A stretch of 64,000 nt of DNA, from positions 1,054,001 through 1,118,000 of the forward strand of contig JAITYX010000010.1 of NCBI GenBank assembly GCA_021018815.1, read 5' to 3'. The DNA comes from Talinum fruticosum (lineage: Eukaryota > Streptophyta > Magnoliopsida > Caryophyllales > Talinaceae). The notes below the pieces were generated by a model. It did no database searches. It was not told the origin of the DNA and saw only the letters and a list, made by a program, of their open reading frames with translations. A program made the position numbers and the translations under genes. The first letter of the stretch is position 1; every line of letters begins with the position of its first letter. Below are positions 22,885 through 34,354 of the stretch, in pieces.

Positions 22885-24329
22885 ATGGGCTATGATAAGG
22901 AAATAAATGCCCCATTTGTAGGAGATGCTTGGACCGGAAGGAAAAGAGGGAAACCAGCCGGTTCGGCCGATGCTGGCCAAGGCGTGGCATGGGTTTTGGT
23001 TGGCTACAGTGGTGTGAGCGATGAGGTCTCGATCCTAAAAATCCGCTACAAAAAGGACGAGTGGCGAGTTTACGGGAACTACACCTTTAGTATTTGTTCC
23101 AACTCTTCAAAAACAATCCCTAATACTTTCTAGTTTCCTTATTTCTTCAAATCCCAAAAAAAAGATGAAGTTTGTTACTAAATTAACCCATTAATACATG
23201 AGATGAGCGATGTCGATAAGGTTTGGTTATCTCATTTTGGACTGACTAATCTCTTCAACGATTAGGCGGTAAGGATCCACTAGACTCTATAAAGGGCTGC
23301 AGCGACCTTCTTGGATCCTTAATATCACCTATTCAAGTGTGGGAATAAAGAGTTATGTCCCCTCATTGAAGAATTTGATGCCATTCTAGGAATTCATCAT
23401 TGTCGTACCAAGCCTATGGTTCCTACATCATCAACTAATATGTCACACTTTTATCCAATGTATGCTTCAAGACCAGAACACATTGAAAGGCGCGCGGCCA
23501 TTATTACGTGCATAGTATGCAGCTTGCTATTATTACGAGGCCACAGAGATATAGCGCCAACTGCGCTGTTGGAAATCAATGAACAATTGGAGGATCACCG
23601 CTCCCAAGCCCCTCCGATTGTCATATAAACTATCCCGGGGCTTGACCGAGTAGAAGCGGATTCAAATGAGGACTTTGCTGGTAGCTCCCTATTATTACAG
23701 GTGAGCCGTACTGAAATGTTCGGGAACCAGCCGGAAGGACGGCACCAGCCAAGGGAAGGTCGTCCGACTCCGGTGACCTCTCAACTTTTCTTGCTTTTCT
23801 CTCTCATTTTTATTTTTATTTTTATTTATTTTTCTCCTATTGGGCCACAAATAAGGATGAATCTGGTCGTGCAGGACACTATTAATTTTATCGATATGGC
23901 TTGTGGAGCAGTTTGAGATGGTGTGGGGACTTGAGAAACCATACCAGTATCTCGGTTACCCAATTCCGTCCGCAAAAGGATTTCTTAGCTAACTAAAAGG
24001 GCAACCTCTTGGTGGGAGACTTGGTTTAGTGTCGGACGTCGTACCGTATGGTACATCAAGCACTAAAGGGTGTCTTAATTTAGGACACATACTAAGTACG
24101 TTTGTTGGGACTTGAAACCAATACGTACTATTTCTCGGACCATGTAATGCGGAAAATGGGAGGAGTCCAGAATATCCCTTACTTGGATTGTGTTGTGCTT
24201 GCCTCCTTTGATGTTTGTGGTGGTGCGAGGCGTGTACCTACATGGGTTGAATACTCGGATGAACTTGCCGAAGTTACCGAGACCTATAGACAAACAATCT
24301 ACTGCAGTCTCGGCTTTTATCCGGAATGA
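22885..24329 (+). pseudogene. Opposite-strand ORF remnant beside the Tat/Ogre pol (plant mobile domain / DUF7745-like)
   Basis: Plus-strand fragments CGNKELCPLIEEFDAILG (about 23340-23395), YASRPEHIERRAAIITCIVC (about 23461-23520) and HVMRKMGGVQNIPYLD (about 24138-24187) look like the ORF1/plant-mobile-domain proteins of Tat/Ogre elements, with the pattern RVMRQFG..Q.IP. The ORF lies between the integrase end (near 24990) and the expected 3' end of the minus-strand element, but on the opposite strand. Antisense ORFs in this place are described for Tat-type elements such as Retand. The match is from memory of the pattern and the frames are broken. Confidence 0.4.
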
Positions 24330-24949
24330 ATAAAAGAGACCAATCCTAAACGACGCAAGGCACCGAGGGCTCCGAACGCTATCTAAGAGGAGTTATTCCT
24401 ACTGCACCACCCCTTTAGATTCGTGAAGGTCTCGCCAAAGAAACGCAGAAGCTAAAGAGGAACAAGATAGACGGGCTCATAGGATCGAAGAACTAAAAAC
24501 CGAACCCGGGAAGATGCATGTGAGTTTAACGGCTCGAAAGGAAAAACGTAAAGATTGATTAGGGCTTAGATTAGGAGAGAATAAAAAATTAGGAAACTTT
24601 TTTTTCCTCTTTAGAGCATTTATTTTTTCAAGTAATCTGTTTGTTATTTTCGTTCTTTAGTTAGCTATGTATTTGGGTATGTAATAGGTTTACCTTTTTA
24701 TTAATAAAGTAAAAAGTAAGTTTTATGCTAATTTTTGTGCATGACTAATTTTATTTCATCGCTCATTTAGAGGAATTCATTAAGAATTGGACCATCTAAA
24801 AATGGACTGCCCTAAAAAAATTAAACATTAAAAAATAAAATATTAGCCGAAGAGGTATATTGATCGAGCCATCTTGTCTGTTGACCGAGCGGAAGGCTGA
24901 AATAGTCTAGCGTTATGCTCAACATAATTTTGTTTTCAATTGATCCAAG
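24330..24949. other. Non-coding stretch between antisense ORF and integrase
   Basis: AT-rich, with no domain seen. A TTATTAATAAAG signal near 24698 could serve as a plus-strand poly(A) signal for the ORF at 22885-24329. Two short AATTGGACCATCTAAAAATGGACTG runs near 24784 recall the leader repeats of the Tat/Ogre elements. Confidence 0.35.
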
Positions 24950-24989
24950 TTAGTGTACTCGAAACACTTCTTCTCCATCTAAATCTGTC

Positions 24990-26000
24990 ACTTTGACTAT
25001 ACCTCCTAGTAGTATTTGACTCGAGTATGTCCAATTAGGCCTTAATTTCCCTCCGGGTTCTTGAATTGGTGCTATGATTTCCCTAAGAACCAAATCTCCA
25101 ATCTGTAAATTACGAGACTTAACTTTTTGTTAAATGCCTTGAATATAAACTCCTGGTATATTTGGACATTATGTAGAGCGTGTAAAAATCTTTCATTTAG
25201 TGAGACTAATTCCTCGTAGCATGCTTTTGACCATTCCGCTTCAAGAATCCTACTTTCTTCTATGATTATCAAAGAAGAGATGGCTATTTCTATTGGAAGA
25301 ACTGCTTCCATGTCATACACTAGGGACTAAGGGGTTACTCCTATTGAGGTTCTAATCGAGGCTCGATAGCCCCATAAAGTCAAAGGGTAACTTATCGATC
25401 CAATCCTTGTAACCGACAACCATCTTCTCCACTATCTTTCGAGATGTTTTTATGAGCGGCCTAGACTACTATCCGAGGGCGATAGGGAAAACACTTGTGA
25501 TGTTTGATTACCATAGTCACTAATCAATTCCTGCAGTACCCCATGTCGATAGATGATGTTATGAGTGATGAATTTTGCCACATGTTTTTATGTTATCGAC
25601 GCATAGGAGGTCGCTTCTACCTACTTGGTGAAGTAGTCAATTGCTACTAACATAAATTCGTGACCGCCCATTCCTTTAGGGGTCACTTTATCGATGATGT
25701 CTATGCCCCAAACCGAGAATGTCCAGGGCGATGCAAGTGTCATCAAAAAGGAAGGTGGTTGGTGCTTTAAGTTTGGATACACTCACTTGTGACATCTTTT
25801 AACAAACTCATGACAATCTGCAGCCATGGTTGACCAATAATACCCTAATCTCCGAATTTTCTAATCCAACATTCTTCCACTCATGTGAGGTCCACATTCC
25901 TTGCCATGAATGTCAAGTCATTATATGCTGTGCTTCATGTTGATTGACACAAAGTAAGATAGCTAATTCCCATGTTGGTTTTTTTGTATAATTGTCCTTG
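24990..26000 (-). pseudogene. pol: Tat/Ogre integrase
   Basis: Broken frames read HGKECGPHMSGRM, LGYYWSTMAADCHEFVKRCH (the HHCC zinc-binding end, about 25840-25785), then SPWTFSVWGIDII and PKGMGGHEFMLVAIDYFTK (first catalytic Asp, about 25720-25630). Further on, MYDMEAVLPIEIAISSL (about 25320-25270) is the typical GMEAVLPIEIEIPSLR block. A second catalytic region reads SDYGNQT in place of SDNGTNF. Stops and shifts make it inactive. Confidence 0.82.
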
Positions 26001-26389
26001 ATTTATGAAAAACTATGATGTTAGCATACGGATAACTCGTTGGGATCTAGGTGTGGTGTCCGGCGCGTATTCTTCGCATCCTAAGTATCGGTAGATGTCA
26101 TGGTACAAACTAGTTTGGTAGGTAGTGGACACTTCTAATGCGTATATGTGTGCAGGTTGACTCCTCAATTCCATATGAATGGGCATTGAATGAATGAAAC
26201 TAGGGATATTGATCATGGATGCTAATTTGGCTTGGCCATTCATGAACCGATTGTCATCCGTAGGAAGGTAGGTGTATAATATGCCGACAAAATGTCATAC
26301 TAATTCTATCAAATGCTCTTGGTGGGATGCTAAGGCTTTACTCGCGTACGTTCCATTTCTATGAAATCTGATTGATGATCGGGCTTGAA
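26001..26389 (-). pseudogene. Tat/Ogre linker between second RNase H and integrase
   Basis: The translation gives RFMNGQAKLASMINIPSFIH and MPIHMELRSQPAHIYALE, resembling the usual A.LAS...I......I.VE......I.. linker of Tat elements between the second RNase H and the zinc-binding end of integrase. It has no catalytic motif of its own. Confidence 0.5.
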
Positions 26390-26640
26390 TCATCGTAGAC
26401 CTTGACATTCTTGGCTCCTATTTCGTGGCATCTTGGAGTCTCGGTAATACATTCTTCGTATTCTGCAGCGTTGTTGGTGACTCGCAAAATCCAATTTGAC
26501 TAAGATGGGAGAATGTGCTCCCTCTAGCGAGACTAAAAGTATCCCTACTTGAAAACCCTTTTGATTGGAAACGCCATCAAAGTACATTGTCCGTAAATTG
26601 ACTTCTACTTATAAGACGCTCTCATCTAGAAAATCAAAAT
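26390..26640 (-). pseudogene. Tat/Ogre second (archaeal-type) RNase H remnant
   Basis: MYFDGVSNQKGFQVGILLVS with PEGAH-like LEGAHSP follows (26587-26500), the W.mYFDGA.N..G.G.G..L.SP.G.H start of the additional RNase H found in Tat/Ogre elements, followed by a CE/E-rich piece with a frameshift near 26500. This domain is the main marker that separates Tat/Ogre from other gypsy lineages. Confidence 0.75.
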
Positions 26641-26859
26641 TATGCGGTTGTGCTTCAATTGTTTGTAGATTAGCTAGGAATTCTGATATTACTCTCCCTT
26701 TATTTTCATTTTGTGGGACATACATGAGTTCAAACTTCGATAACATGATTTTCCATCTAGCTATCTTGCTACTAATAGTTGGTTATTCCGAATATACTTG
26801 ATGGGGTCCATTAGTACTACTACATGTACCGTGTGGGCTGGCATGTACTGTTTAAGCTT

Positions 26860-28190
26860 CTTAGTGGCCTAAACTAAAGATAATGATGCCTTCTCTAGAG
26901 GTGTATATTGAGTCTCGTAATCTAAGAATTTCTTGCTGAGATAATACACCGCATACTCCTCGTTTCCATCACGTTGACCTAACATGGCTCCTATTGTGAT
27001 CATTGTTATAGCAAGGTATAAGAGCAATGGCTTTCCAGGTTTGGGAAAAATTAGAACTAGCAGATTTACCAAATACTCCATAACCTTCTCGAATGTCTGT
27101 TTGGCACTCTTAAGCCCAAATAGGCTTAGCTCCCTTTTGAGTTTCTTATAGATGGGTTCACATACCATAATGAATTTTGATATGAAACGACTAATATACT
27201 ACAAATGTCCTAGACAGACCTCGTATTTCCTTCTTTGTCTTTGGTGGTATTATTTCCTAGATGGCTTTGATCTTTAATGGATCAACTTCAATTCCCTTAA
27301 GACTAACTACATAGCCTAACTGTTTGGTTAAGGTTACCCCAAAGGCACACTTTTCTAGGTTAAGGAGCGTGTGGCATTTCCATGGTCTTTCGAAGAATTT
27401 TCCAAGGCTAGATAAGTGCCCTGCCCTATCCTTGGACTTTATGATCATATCGTCGAGGTAAACATCGACTTCTTTATGTGTCATGTCATGCAGCAATGTC
27501 ATCATTGTTCTCGGATATGTGGCTCTAACACTCATGAGTTCAAAAGGCATGACGACATAGCAATACGTTCTCCATTGAGTGATGGTCTTTTTTCCATGTC
27601 TTCCTCAACCATCTTCACTTGGTTATATCCGGCATAACCATTCATGAACGAGAGTAAGGCATGACAAGACGTGTTGTCAAGTAAAATGTCGATATGGGGT
27701 AACAGAAAGTCATCCTTGGGACTTACCTTATTTAATTCCCCGAAGTCCACGCATATCCCAACCCTTTCATCTTTCTTCTGAATCGGCACTATGTTTGCTA
27801 CCTACTCACGGTAGTGAACCACCTTAATAAACTCGGCTTTTAGCTACTTTTGAACTTCTTCTTTGATCTTTAGCGCCCACTCGGGTTTCATCCTTCTATG
27901 TTTTTGCTTAACCGGCTTGGCATCTTCATAGAGTAGAATTTTATGTTCTGCTATGCTTGGATCTATTCCCGGCATGTCTTTATAATACCATGCAAAGACA
28001 TCTATAAATTCCGTAACGAGCGAAGTAAGTTGCTTCTACTCTTTTGGATTTAGCGGTTTTCCAATTTTAACTTCTTGGGGTTGATCTCCTGATCCAAAAT
28101 TAATAGTTATTATTTCCTCCATTATTGGTGAGCAATTTTCATGATCATCTATAGCTTTTATTAATTCTTTAGGGATTTCTTGTTCATCGT
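26860..28190 (-). pseudogene. pol: Tat/Ogre reverse transcriptase and RNase H
   Basis: From right to left: AWYYKDMPGIDPSIAEHKI (about 28000-27945), VANIVPIQKKDERVGICVDF and GELNKVSPKDDFLLPHID (27800-27690), SFMNGYAGYNQVKM (27650-27610), the catalytic block VDVYLDDMIIKSKDR (about 27470-27425), GYVVSLKGIEVDPLKIKAI (about 27310-27257) and RNase H with LLLYLAITMITIGAMLGQRD, YAVYYLSKKFLDYETQYTPL (27010-26890). YLDD keeps its two Asp residues, but stops and shifts break the gene. Confidence 0.87.
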
Positions 28191-29179
28191 TAGAGGCAAA
28201 ACAATTAAGAACAGGAGGAGGGAAAGACTAAGTGGAAAGATTTATCTTATTGAATGAAGAAAAGTGTACATCCGACTCGAAATTGCGAAATTAAAAGCTG
28301 AAAAATAGAATCAAAAAAGAAACTACAAGTACTACATCCCGACTTCGAAACAGATCGCTATCCTAGAATGATAGTGAATTCTTAGCCCTCTTCAAGCATC
28401 AATCCAAGTGATATGCTTGGACCCTTCAGTGCCGACATCGGTGATGAACTGAGATGGATCAAATTTTGGGTTCAACATGGCTTGGGATAGTACCGAAACC
28501 AAATTGCCCTCAAGGCATTATTTCCGTATAAATAATAGACCAAAGATATTACTCTTAGTCGATTATTTCAGTCATTGGTGGATTGTTCTTTCTTGAAGAG
28601 CTAAGGTACCTTCTTTTCTAGTACATGGCAATCACTGAAGATTTCTAAACTAGGGACTAGGTTTCCCTTCTCCTTTGGATAATAAGGCTAAGGAAAACCA
28701 TATAAGTGAAGTCATCGCCTTCTTTCAAAAATTGCCCATTTAAAGTGCGAGGATAGGGCATGATAGAGATAGAGCGCACCGTAAGTGGTGCAATCCTCCT
28801 AGTTTGTGTTTCCCACTTAGCTTTGGCTACTTCCTTAATAGTTGGATGATAACCTAGTCCGAACCTCGTAATTATTGGTGGGTTTAAGGTGTGGGAAGGT
28901 TGGGTCGTATGCCCTCCTACCTATAGCTAAGCCTGGAAATAACCCCTTCTTCCTTAGCATCAATTGGACACAAGGTTTAACATAAGGATTAATGTTAAGA
29001 GGTGCTTCATCCTATTCTACAACAACTACAGTCTCTAATCCATAGAGTTCTTCATCATCAGCAACATGCTCAATTTCGATAGCAGACTCCTTGGAAGTAA
29101 TAGTGATAGAGAGGTTGTAACCCTTAATGGTTACTACTTGACCTTTGATGATCATTTTAACCTTCTAATACAATCTAGA
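28191..29179 (-). other. Tat/Ogre region between protease and RT, no domain recognised
   Basis: About 1 kb with no long open frame on either strand. In Ogre elements an intron lies between protease and RT, and this could hold its remains, but I cannot point to splice sites. It also carries the less conserved spacer seen in Tat polyproteins. Confidence 0.4.
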
Positions 29180-29610
29180 GGGCACTGCCTGGTGTTCATG
29201 TAACCAACAGCGTTTTAGAAGGACATTGAAAGTAGCTGCAATGTTTAGGACTTGGATATCAATGTTTTTCACCACTGGCCATTGATTGGAAGAGGCACTC
29301 TTTCAAAAGCTGTTATTTTAGAATTGTCGTAAGCTCGGAGATGAACAGTTTGCTTTGAGAGTTGTTGCTCTCGAATGCCTAACATTTTGGCAGTCCTCCA
29401 AGGACAAATGTTTACAACAAATCCATTGTCCACTCGAGGTTAACTTGTTGATGCAAGTTAGAGTTAGATAAAGGGCATTATTGTGCGTAATGCCTTCTTC
29501 GAGTAGGTCTTTCTTATATAATGTAATGATCCCATCCCCATTATTGACCAATCCTACTACCTCCTCAAGTGTGGTTTCAACAGATCTCAATCTTACTAAC
29601 CGCATCAATT
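29180..29610 (-). pseudogene. pol: Tat/Ogre aspartic protease remnant
   Basis: Pieces in order on the minus strand: THNNALYLTLTCINK (about 29500-29455), VDNGFVVNICPWRTAKMLGI (about 29435-29375), where VDNG stands for the family's VD(N/S)GSS active site, and LRAYDNSKITAF (about 29350-29310). This order and the ICPWRTA wording are typical of Tat-type proteases. A frameshift separates the first and second piece. Confidence 0.7.
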
Positions 29611-30239
29611 AAGGCTTGCCTACGTTTTTGGGAAGTATATATGAATTTCCGGATGGAAATGTCATCTTTATGTTTTTGAAGTCGTTTAAGGATTTGATCT
29701 TCTTCTCTAGCAACTTCTTTTCTTTTAGGGCCTCATGAGTCTATTGTGGACCCATTAGCGCATTGTGTCTTCCAGATCCGGTAAGGAATTGGATTCCGAA
29801 CTTTTTGGTTCTCGCCAAAAGTCATCATTTTCTAAGGGTGGAGTTCCCTAGAAGTTGTCATTATAGTTATCTTAGTCTCATAGACATCCTCTTTATCACT
29901 TACCTATAATCATTGACCTCTAGTTCTAAAGAGGGTAAGCAAACAAGTGGTTTAAATTCACCGATGCCTTAAATTAAGATAGAGGGATCCCACTTACCTG
30001 GAATGGATTCGAAATAATGGCTAAGGTCCCACTGAATGGGTTTTTACTATTGTTGGGTTTTTGAGTGGCCTTAGGGAGAGGAAGTTGACCATTGTAGAAC
30101 ATACTCTCGAGTTTGTTCTTGAGGGTCCAACATTGGTCCGTGTCATGTCCTCGTGCACGATGGTACTTGTAGAATTTTCCTACATCTTAGTTTTTTGACT
30201 ATTTCATGGTTTTTTATTATGGTATTACAGAGCGGTAAC

Positions 30240-31335
30240 TCAATCATCCCCTTTAGATAATAAGCGGTCGAGGGGTTGAGCATAAGTAGTATCTATAGGA
30301 ATGCAGTCATTATACCTACTAATGGAATTGGCATCTAAACCCCTACTTGTATTGCCTGTGTTAGAGGTTTTCTTGTCTTTAGATTGGTAATTACCTTTAT
30401 ACGCAGCCACGACTTTTGTGGTCGTAGGAGACAACTATTCTTTTATCAGCATACTCGCGTCTCTAAGGGCCATGAAGATCATGAATGGTAAGAACTTTAA
30501 ATGTTGATTATAGGCGGGTTGAAGGTTCTTTAAGATAATTATGATTTGGTTCTTTTCGGAAGGTCGGTTTACTATATGGGCAACCTTTGCCCTCCATCTA
30601 GTAAGGAAGACGGTGAAACTCTCTTTCTTCCCTTGTTTGATCAACTCTAAATCTCAAAAGGTGACAGGTAGATCAGTATTGTAAGAATATTGGTGTAGGA
30701 ATTCTTTACACATATCATTCCAATTAGTGAGCTTTCGTGGGTCAACTACATTATACCATTTGATCACATTCTTATCAAATGTCCTTGGGAAAATGATGTG
30801 GTAGGTATCTTGAGGTACAGTTTTAAGAGTCATTGCTCCTATGAAGTTGCGAACATGTTGGTTGGGTTGTCCGAACCATAAAACTTGATATCCGGCATAG
30901 TAAATTTAGGAGGTAGTTTCTCTCTTGGGATTGAAGTGAATCCCATGAGATCGAAGTAGTGACCCTTGAACATAGCAAATTCTCTTAGCATCTTCTCTAT
31001 TTGGTCTATGCATGGATCAGTCTTAGGTTCAAGATTAGGTGGTGGAAGTCTTCTTCTTTTACTTACTCTTCTTCTTTCTCCTATTCACTTTCTTTCTCCC
31101 GATTCCTTTGTCTGTCTCTCGCTTTCTCCTCCTTTTCTTATCTTTGTTTCTCTTTTTCTCTCTCTTCCTTTTCCTGTTGAGTTTTTAATATAATATTGAG
31201 AGTTTCAATCATATTTTCTATTTTCTAATCTCGAGCCTCAATCCAGGTTTCCATTTTAGTTGAGGATTCGTTGAGTAAGGTAAGGAGGGGGATGAACATT
31301 AAGATAAGGTGGGGAGATGGTTGTTCATCCATTGG
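30240..31335 (-). pseudogene. gag: Tat/Ogre gag remnant
   Basis: The core reads KFTMPDIKFYGSDNPTN (about 30905-30855) and ESFTVFLTRWRAKVAHIVNR with PSEKNQIIIILKNLQPAYNQ (30620-30530), a retrotransposon gag domain. The N-terminal part, from a possible start near 31332 (MDEQPSPHL), includes a run of Arg, Lys and Glu codons (31190-31050) from a purine-rich tract, which probably forms a charged coil. Stops and shifts lie between about 30850 and 30660. Confidence 0.75.
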
Positions 31336-31668
31336 AAGGGAATTTTTTTAGGTACTGTCCTATGCCAGTAGATTTATTGAATCGATCTTGTGTGCACCGA
31401 AGTATAGATCGAGGTGAAGCGGTGCTGGACTCCTTACTAAAGCGAGCTAACCTTTTAGAGCTCGAATTCGATGAAACCTAGTGGCAGTATACTTCCCTAT
31501 TCTGCACCCTAAAGAGGTAACTGTTTAGGACCATGTTAAGAAAACCAGCTTTTAGAGAGGAAGGAAGTGCTAGACCCGAAGAAACTAGGAAAAAAATGCT
31601 TTTTATTTGGATGCGCATAAGAAATGCAAAACAATTAAAGGGAAATGCATTGAGGATAATGACTTAGA

Positions 31669-31845
31669 TTGGGATGATTTTATTTGGCTAATGCATAAAT
31701 GGACTCTGGTAATTTGAGATGAATTTTATTTTGGCTAAATTGCAAGAATGGACTCACCTAATTTGGGATGAATTTTATTTTGGCTAAAATATAAGAATAG
31801 ACTCACCTAATTTGGGATGAACTTTATTTTGGCTGAAGACAAAAT
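31669..31845. repeat. Tandem repeat of about 50 bp in the Tat/Ogre leader
   Basis: About 3.5 imperfect copies of a unit containing GGGATGAATTTTATTTTGGC and AAGAATGGACTCACCTAATT. The last two copies are nearly alike. Related single units occur at 13270-13365. Tandem repeats outside the coding region are common in Tat/Ogre elements. Confidence 0.85.
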
Positions 31846-32140
31846 GTCTGCGTTTAGTGAGCAACATGGCTTGATGCACAACGCTAGCCTCCTCTTGACT
31901 CGGGAGCGTTGACCTGGGTATGGACCGTGGAAAGAAAATGATTTTGTGGGTCAGTCCAAATAAAAAGGTTTTTTTTGTGCTAAAGGGATTTTTTGTGGTT
32001 TACTAGTTTCCGTCACGCCAATAAGACTCGACCATGAATCGAGTTCGAAAACAGGACCGAGATTTTATCACCGGGCTAACAAAATAAAATAATAAAATAA
32101 AGGTGATAAGAGTGATATGCTTCGGTCTCTAAAGCTTTGG
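31846..32140 (-). repeat. Tat/Ogre LTR remnant
   Basis: About 290 bp matching the right ends of the LTRs at 15563 and 22656: GACCGTGGAAAGAAAATGAT, TTTGTGGTTTACTAGTTTCC, ACAGGACCGAGATTTTATCA and a mutated end CGGTCTCTAAA. It joins copia RT sequence on its right. Confidence 0.7.
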
Positions 32141-32650
32141 AGTAGCCATTGATGGTCGGACATGAATCTTTGGAATACCACATACCAAGTGACTAAGTTC
32201 CTTTAAGATATAATATTCTCCACCACAATGAGATGTGAGATTCATTTCATTTAGCTTGAGATCTTGCACAAAGGCATAAACTATTCATGATATCTTACCT
32301 AATTAAAGTTAGGTAAAGTAGTGATCCAATCATACCTCTGTAGAGTTTCTAATCTACTCGACTTACCCATCTCATCTAAGTCGAGTTTTATGTTGCTTGT
32401 TATTGGTATAGTTGTTGATTTTACATCATGAAGTTATTACTTCTTCAACAACTCTTTCAATACTTGGTCCGACATGAAGATAAATTTCATCCTTATATTG
32501 TTTGTTTTGTAACCCAAGGAACAAAACATAGTTTTCTAGTCACGCTCATTTGGAATTTTGTGTTATTAACTCAGAAAATTCTTGATAAAGAGTTTCGCTA
32601 GTAGCACTACAAATAATATCATCAACATAGATTTGAATTATAATGAATTC
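32141..32650 (-). pseudogene. pol: copia G pol fragment (RT to RNase H connection)
   Basis: An older, more diverged copia piece. The minus strand reads QIYVDDII near 32625, then continues to the YRGMIGS-type connection and HLAKM-like RNase H start near 32350-32200. On its right it touches the inner end of an LTR directly (32651), so primer-binding site, gag, protease and integrase have been deleted. Confidence 0.75.
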
Positions 32651-34083
32651 TAAAGGTTTGCTCTTGGAGTGATTAAGTCACCTTGGAGGGGGATCAATAG
32701 GGTGATGGAGGATTTTGACAAAATACAAGTTGCTTTTGCACCGATCGGACTTAGAAACAGATTATGAGTCTAGATTGGACTTAGAAAGTGAAATACACAA
32801 AGAAGTACGTGGAAACCCTCCTAGGGAAGAAAACCAAATACAATGCTAATCCAAGAACCAAGCCAAATCCACTAATTAAATCAACAATTACAAGGACTTA
32901 TTCCTTAAATAATTGCTCCCTTAGACAATTCTCTTACAAGTTTTCCATGACTCAAAAGTTCCCTTATCCGATCTAATACTTCCTAACTGAGATACCCTTT
33001 ACAGTTAGGGACAACTGAGCCTAACTAACCCATACAGCTCAATCAAGGGACTTAGAAAGAAAGTAGAAAGAATATAAGTGATTACAAGACTTTCTTTACA
33101 ACTCGTAAAGTAAGAAAATACAAATCGGGAGTTCTATGCTTAAAATTGAGCAAGAATGCACTAAGTGTTAAGCAATATGTTCAACAATTTTAAAGTCTTG
33201 TGGAGTGGATTTTATTTATAAGCACCAAGGCAGAATGACTGTTGAGACTCGTTCTATACTTGGTGAGCTTCAATAGCCATTACAATGGCTTGTCCGAGTC
33301 ACTTTGAAAAGGATCCGTTGAGATGCGAGCATTGTGTGGTGGTCCTTGGCTCAAAGAGTTATCCAACCCACTGGTTGTGATTGAAATCTTGGGTGGAAAC
33401 AACTGTTAGACCTAGACGTAAAGTTTACCGAATTTGGAAACAAACAACCCTAACACGGTGTCCGAGCCATGTCTAGAAACGGTTGATTTCTATTCGCTGG
33501 TGTTTAACGGATAGAAACCGACTCGCTTTTGTATTTAAAAATAGATTAGGCTTGTTTAATCAACCTACAAAAGAAAATCAAAGTGGTACTAAAAGTATAA
33601 AAATACTTTGGTCTAGAATTAGGCATAGATATTAATTAAACCAAAGTAATTAAGCACTAAATTATCTTTAGGCTAAAAGAATGGAATTTTCCGAGTCTAA
33701 TATTCATTAGGTTCAAATTTCATTTTGAGTAAATCCTTAAAATGATCAAGTTAGAAAGAATAAGATATTAGAATACATACGCATGATTAAGTAAATAATT
33801 CTCAATAAATAGACTGACTTAGAAATTAAAATTAATGTTTTAATTCATTTTCACTTGAAACATGAAGTCAATGCTCAAAATACAAGTGTTAGAGAAAATA
33901 TTACTCATGCCATTGTTCTGAGTGGTGTCTTAGTGGGTTAGAAACATAGTTAGGAATGTTATGTTTGATGATTGGTTTCGATGGATTAGAACAGGATGAA
34001 AACTTAGATATGAGTTTCTTGAAGATTGAGAATGACATAGAATAAAAAGCATAGAGAGATAGAGAGTAATACATGAGTCTTCA
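32651..34083 (-). repeat. Copia LTR G
   Basis: 1433 bp from TAAAGGTTTGCTCTTGGAG (normally TGAAGG) to GAGTCTTCA, followed by a polypurine tract (minus: AAAAAGAGGGAGAT). It aligns with the other copia LTRs (TGTTTTAACGG... differing locally; ATTTCCGAGTCTAATATTCA-type block near 33690). The TATA box region reads TTTTATTTATAAG near 33210. Confidence 0.85.
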
Positions 34084-34354
34084 ATCTCCCTCTTTTTGAT
34101 AAAGTCACTCCATACTTAAGATAGAAAACTCCATACTTAATATAGAAAATAATCCGTTCGGAGAGCTGTTAGAAATGGGACCTTAGGAGTAGTTTGAGTA
34201 TGAGGTGGAGGAGGAGGGGTGGTAACTCAAAGCTTACTCCTGTGAAGACAAACGGCAGGCTCCAAGATAAAGTTCGGGTTAGAAAGGAGAGGCACCCCAA
34301 AATGAGTTAATACCATAGTAAGAAGAGCTCGAAAGGATATGGAGTCTTCTTAGT
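34084..34354 (-). pseudogene. Fragment of a copia third ORF and 3' spacer
   Basis: About 270 bp matching the third-ORF region of copy C around 37230-37410 (GGCTCCAAGATAAAGTTCGG against the CGTTAGGATATGAGAGAAG area; AAGAAGAGCTCGAAAGGA against GAGAAGAGCCCCGAAAGGA). It is trapped between two LTRs and has no complete frame. Confidence 0.6.

Larger units (their letters stand above)
24950..32140 (-). mobile_element. Ty3/gypsy element of Tat/Ogre type, decayed
   Basis: Minus-strand order is gag, protease, RT, RNase H, second RNase H-like domain, integrase. The extra RNase H and the RT wording (VDFGELNKVSPKDDF, VYLDDMIIKSKD) place it in the Tat/Ogre lineage. Its right end keeps only about 290 bp of LTR (31846-32137), matching the ends of 15563 and 22656, joined directly to leader repeats, so the primer-binding site and most of the 5' LTR are deleted. 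Frameshifts and stops are frequent. Confidence 0.82.

Noticed and set aside
28260..29000. An Ogre-type intron between protease and RT
   Set aside because: The position fits, but I could not identify convincing splice sites in this decayed copy.
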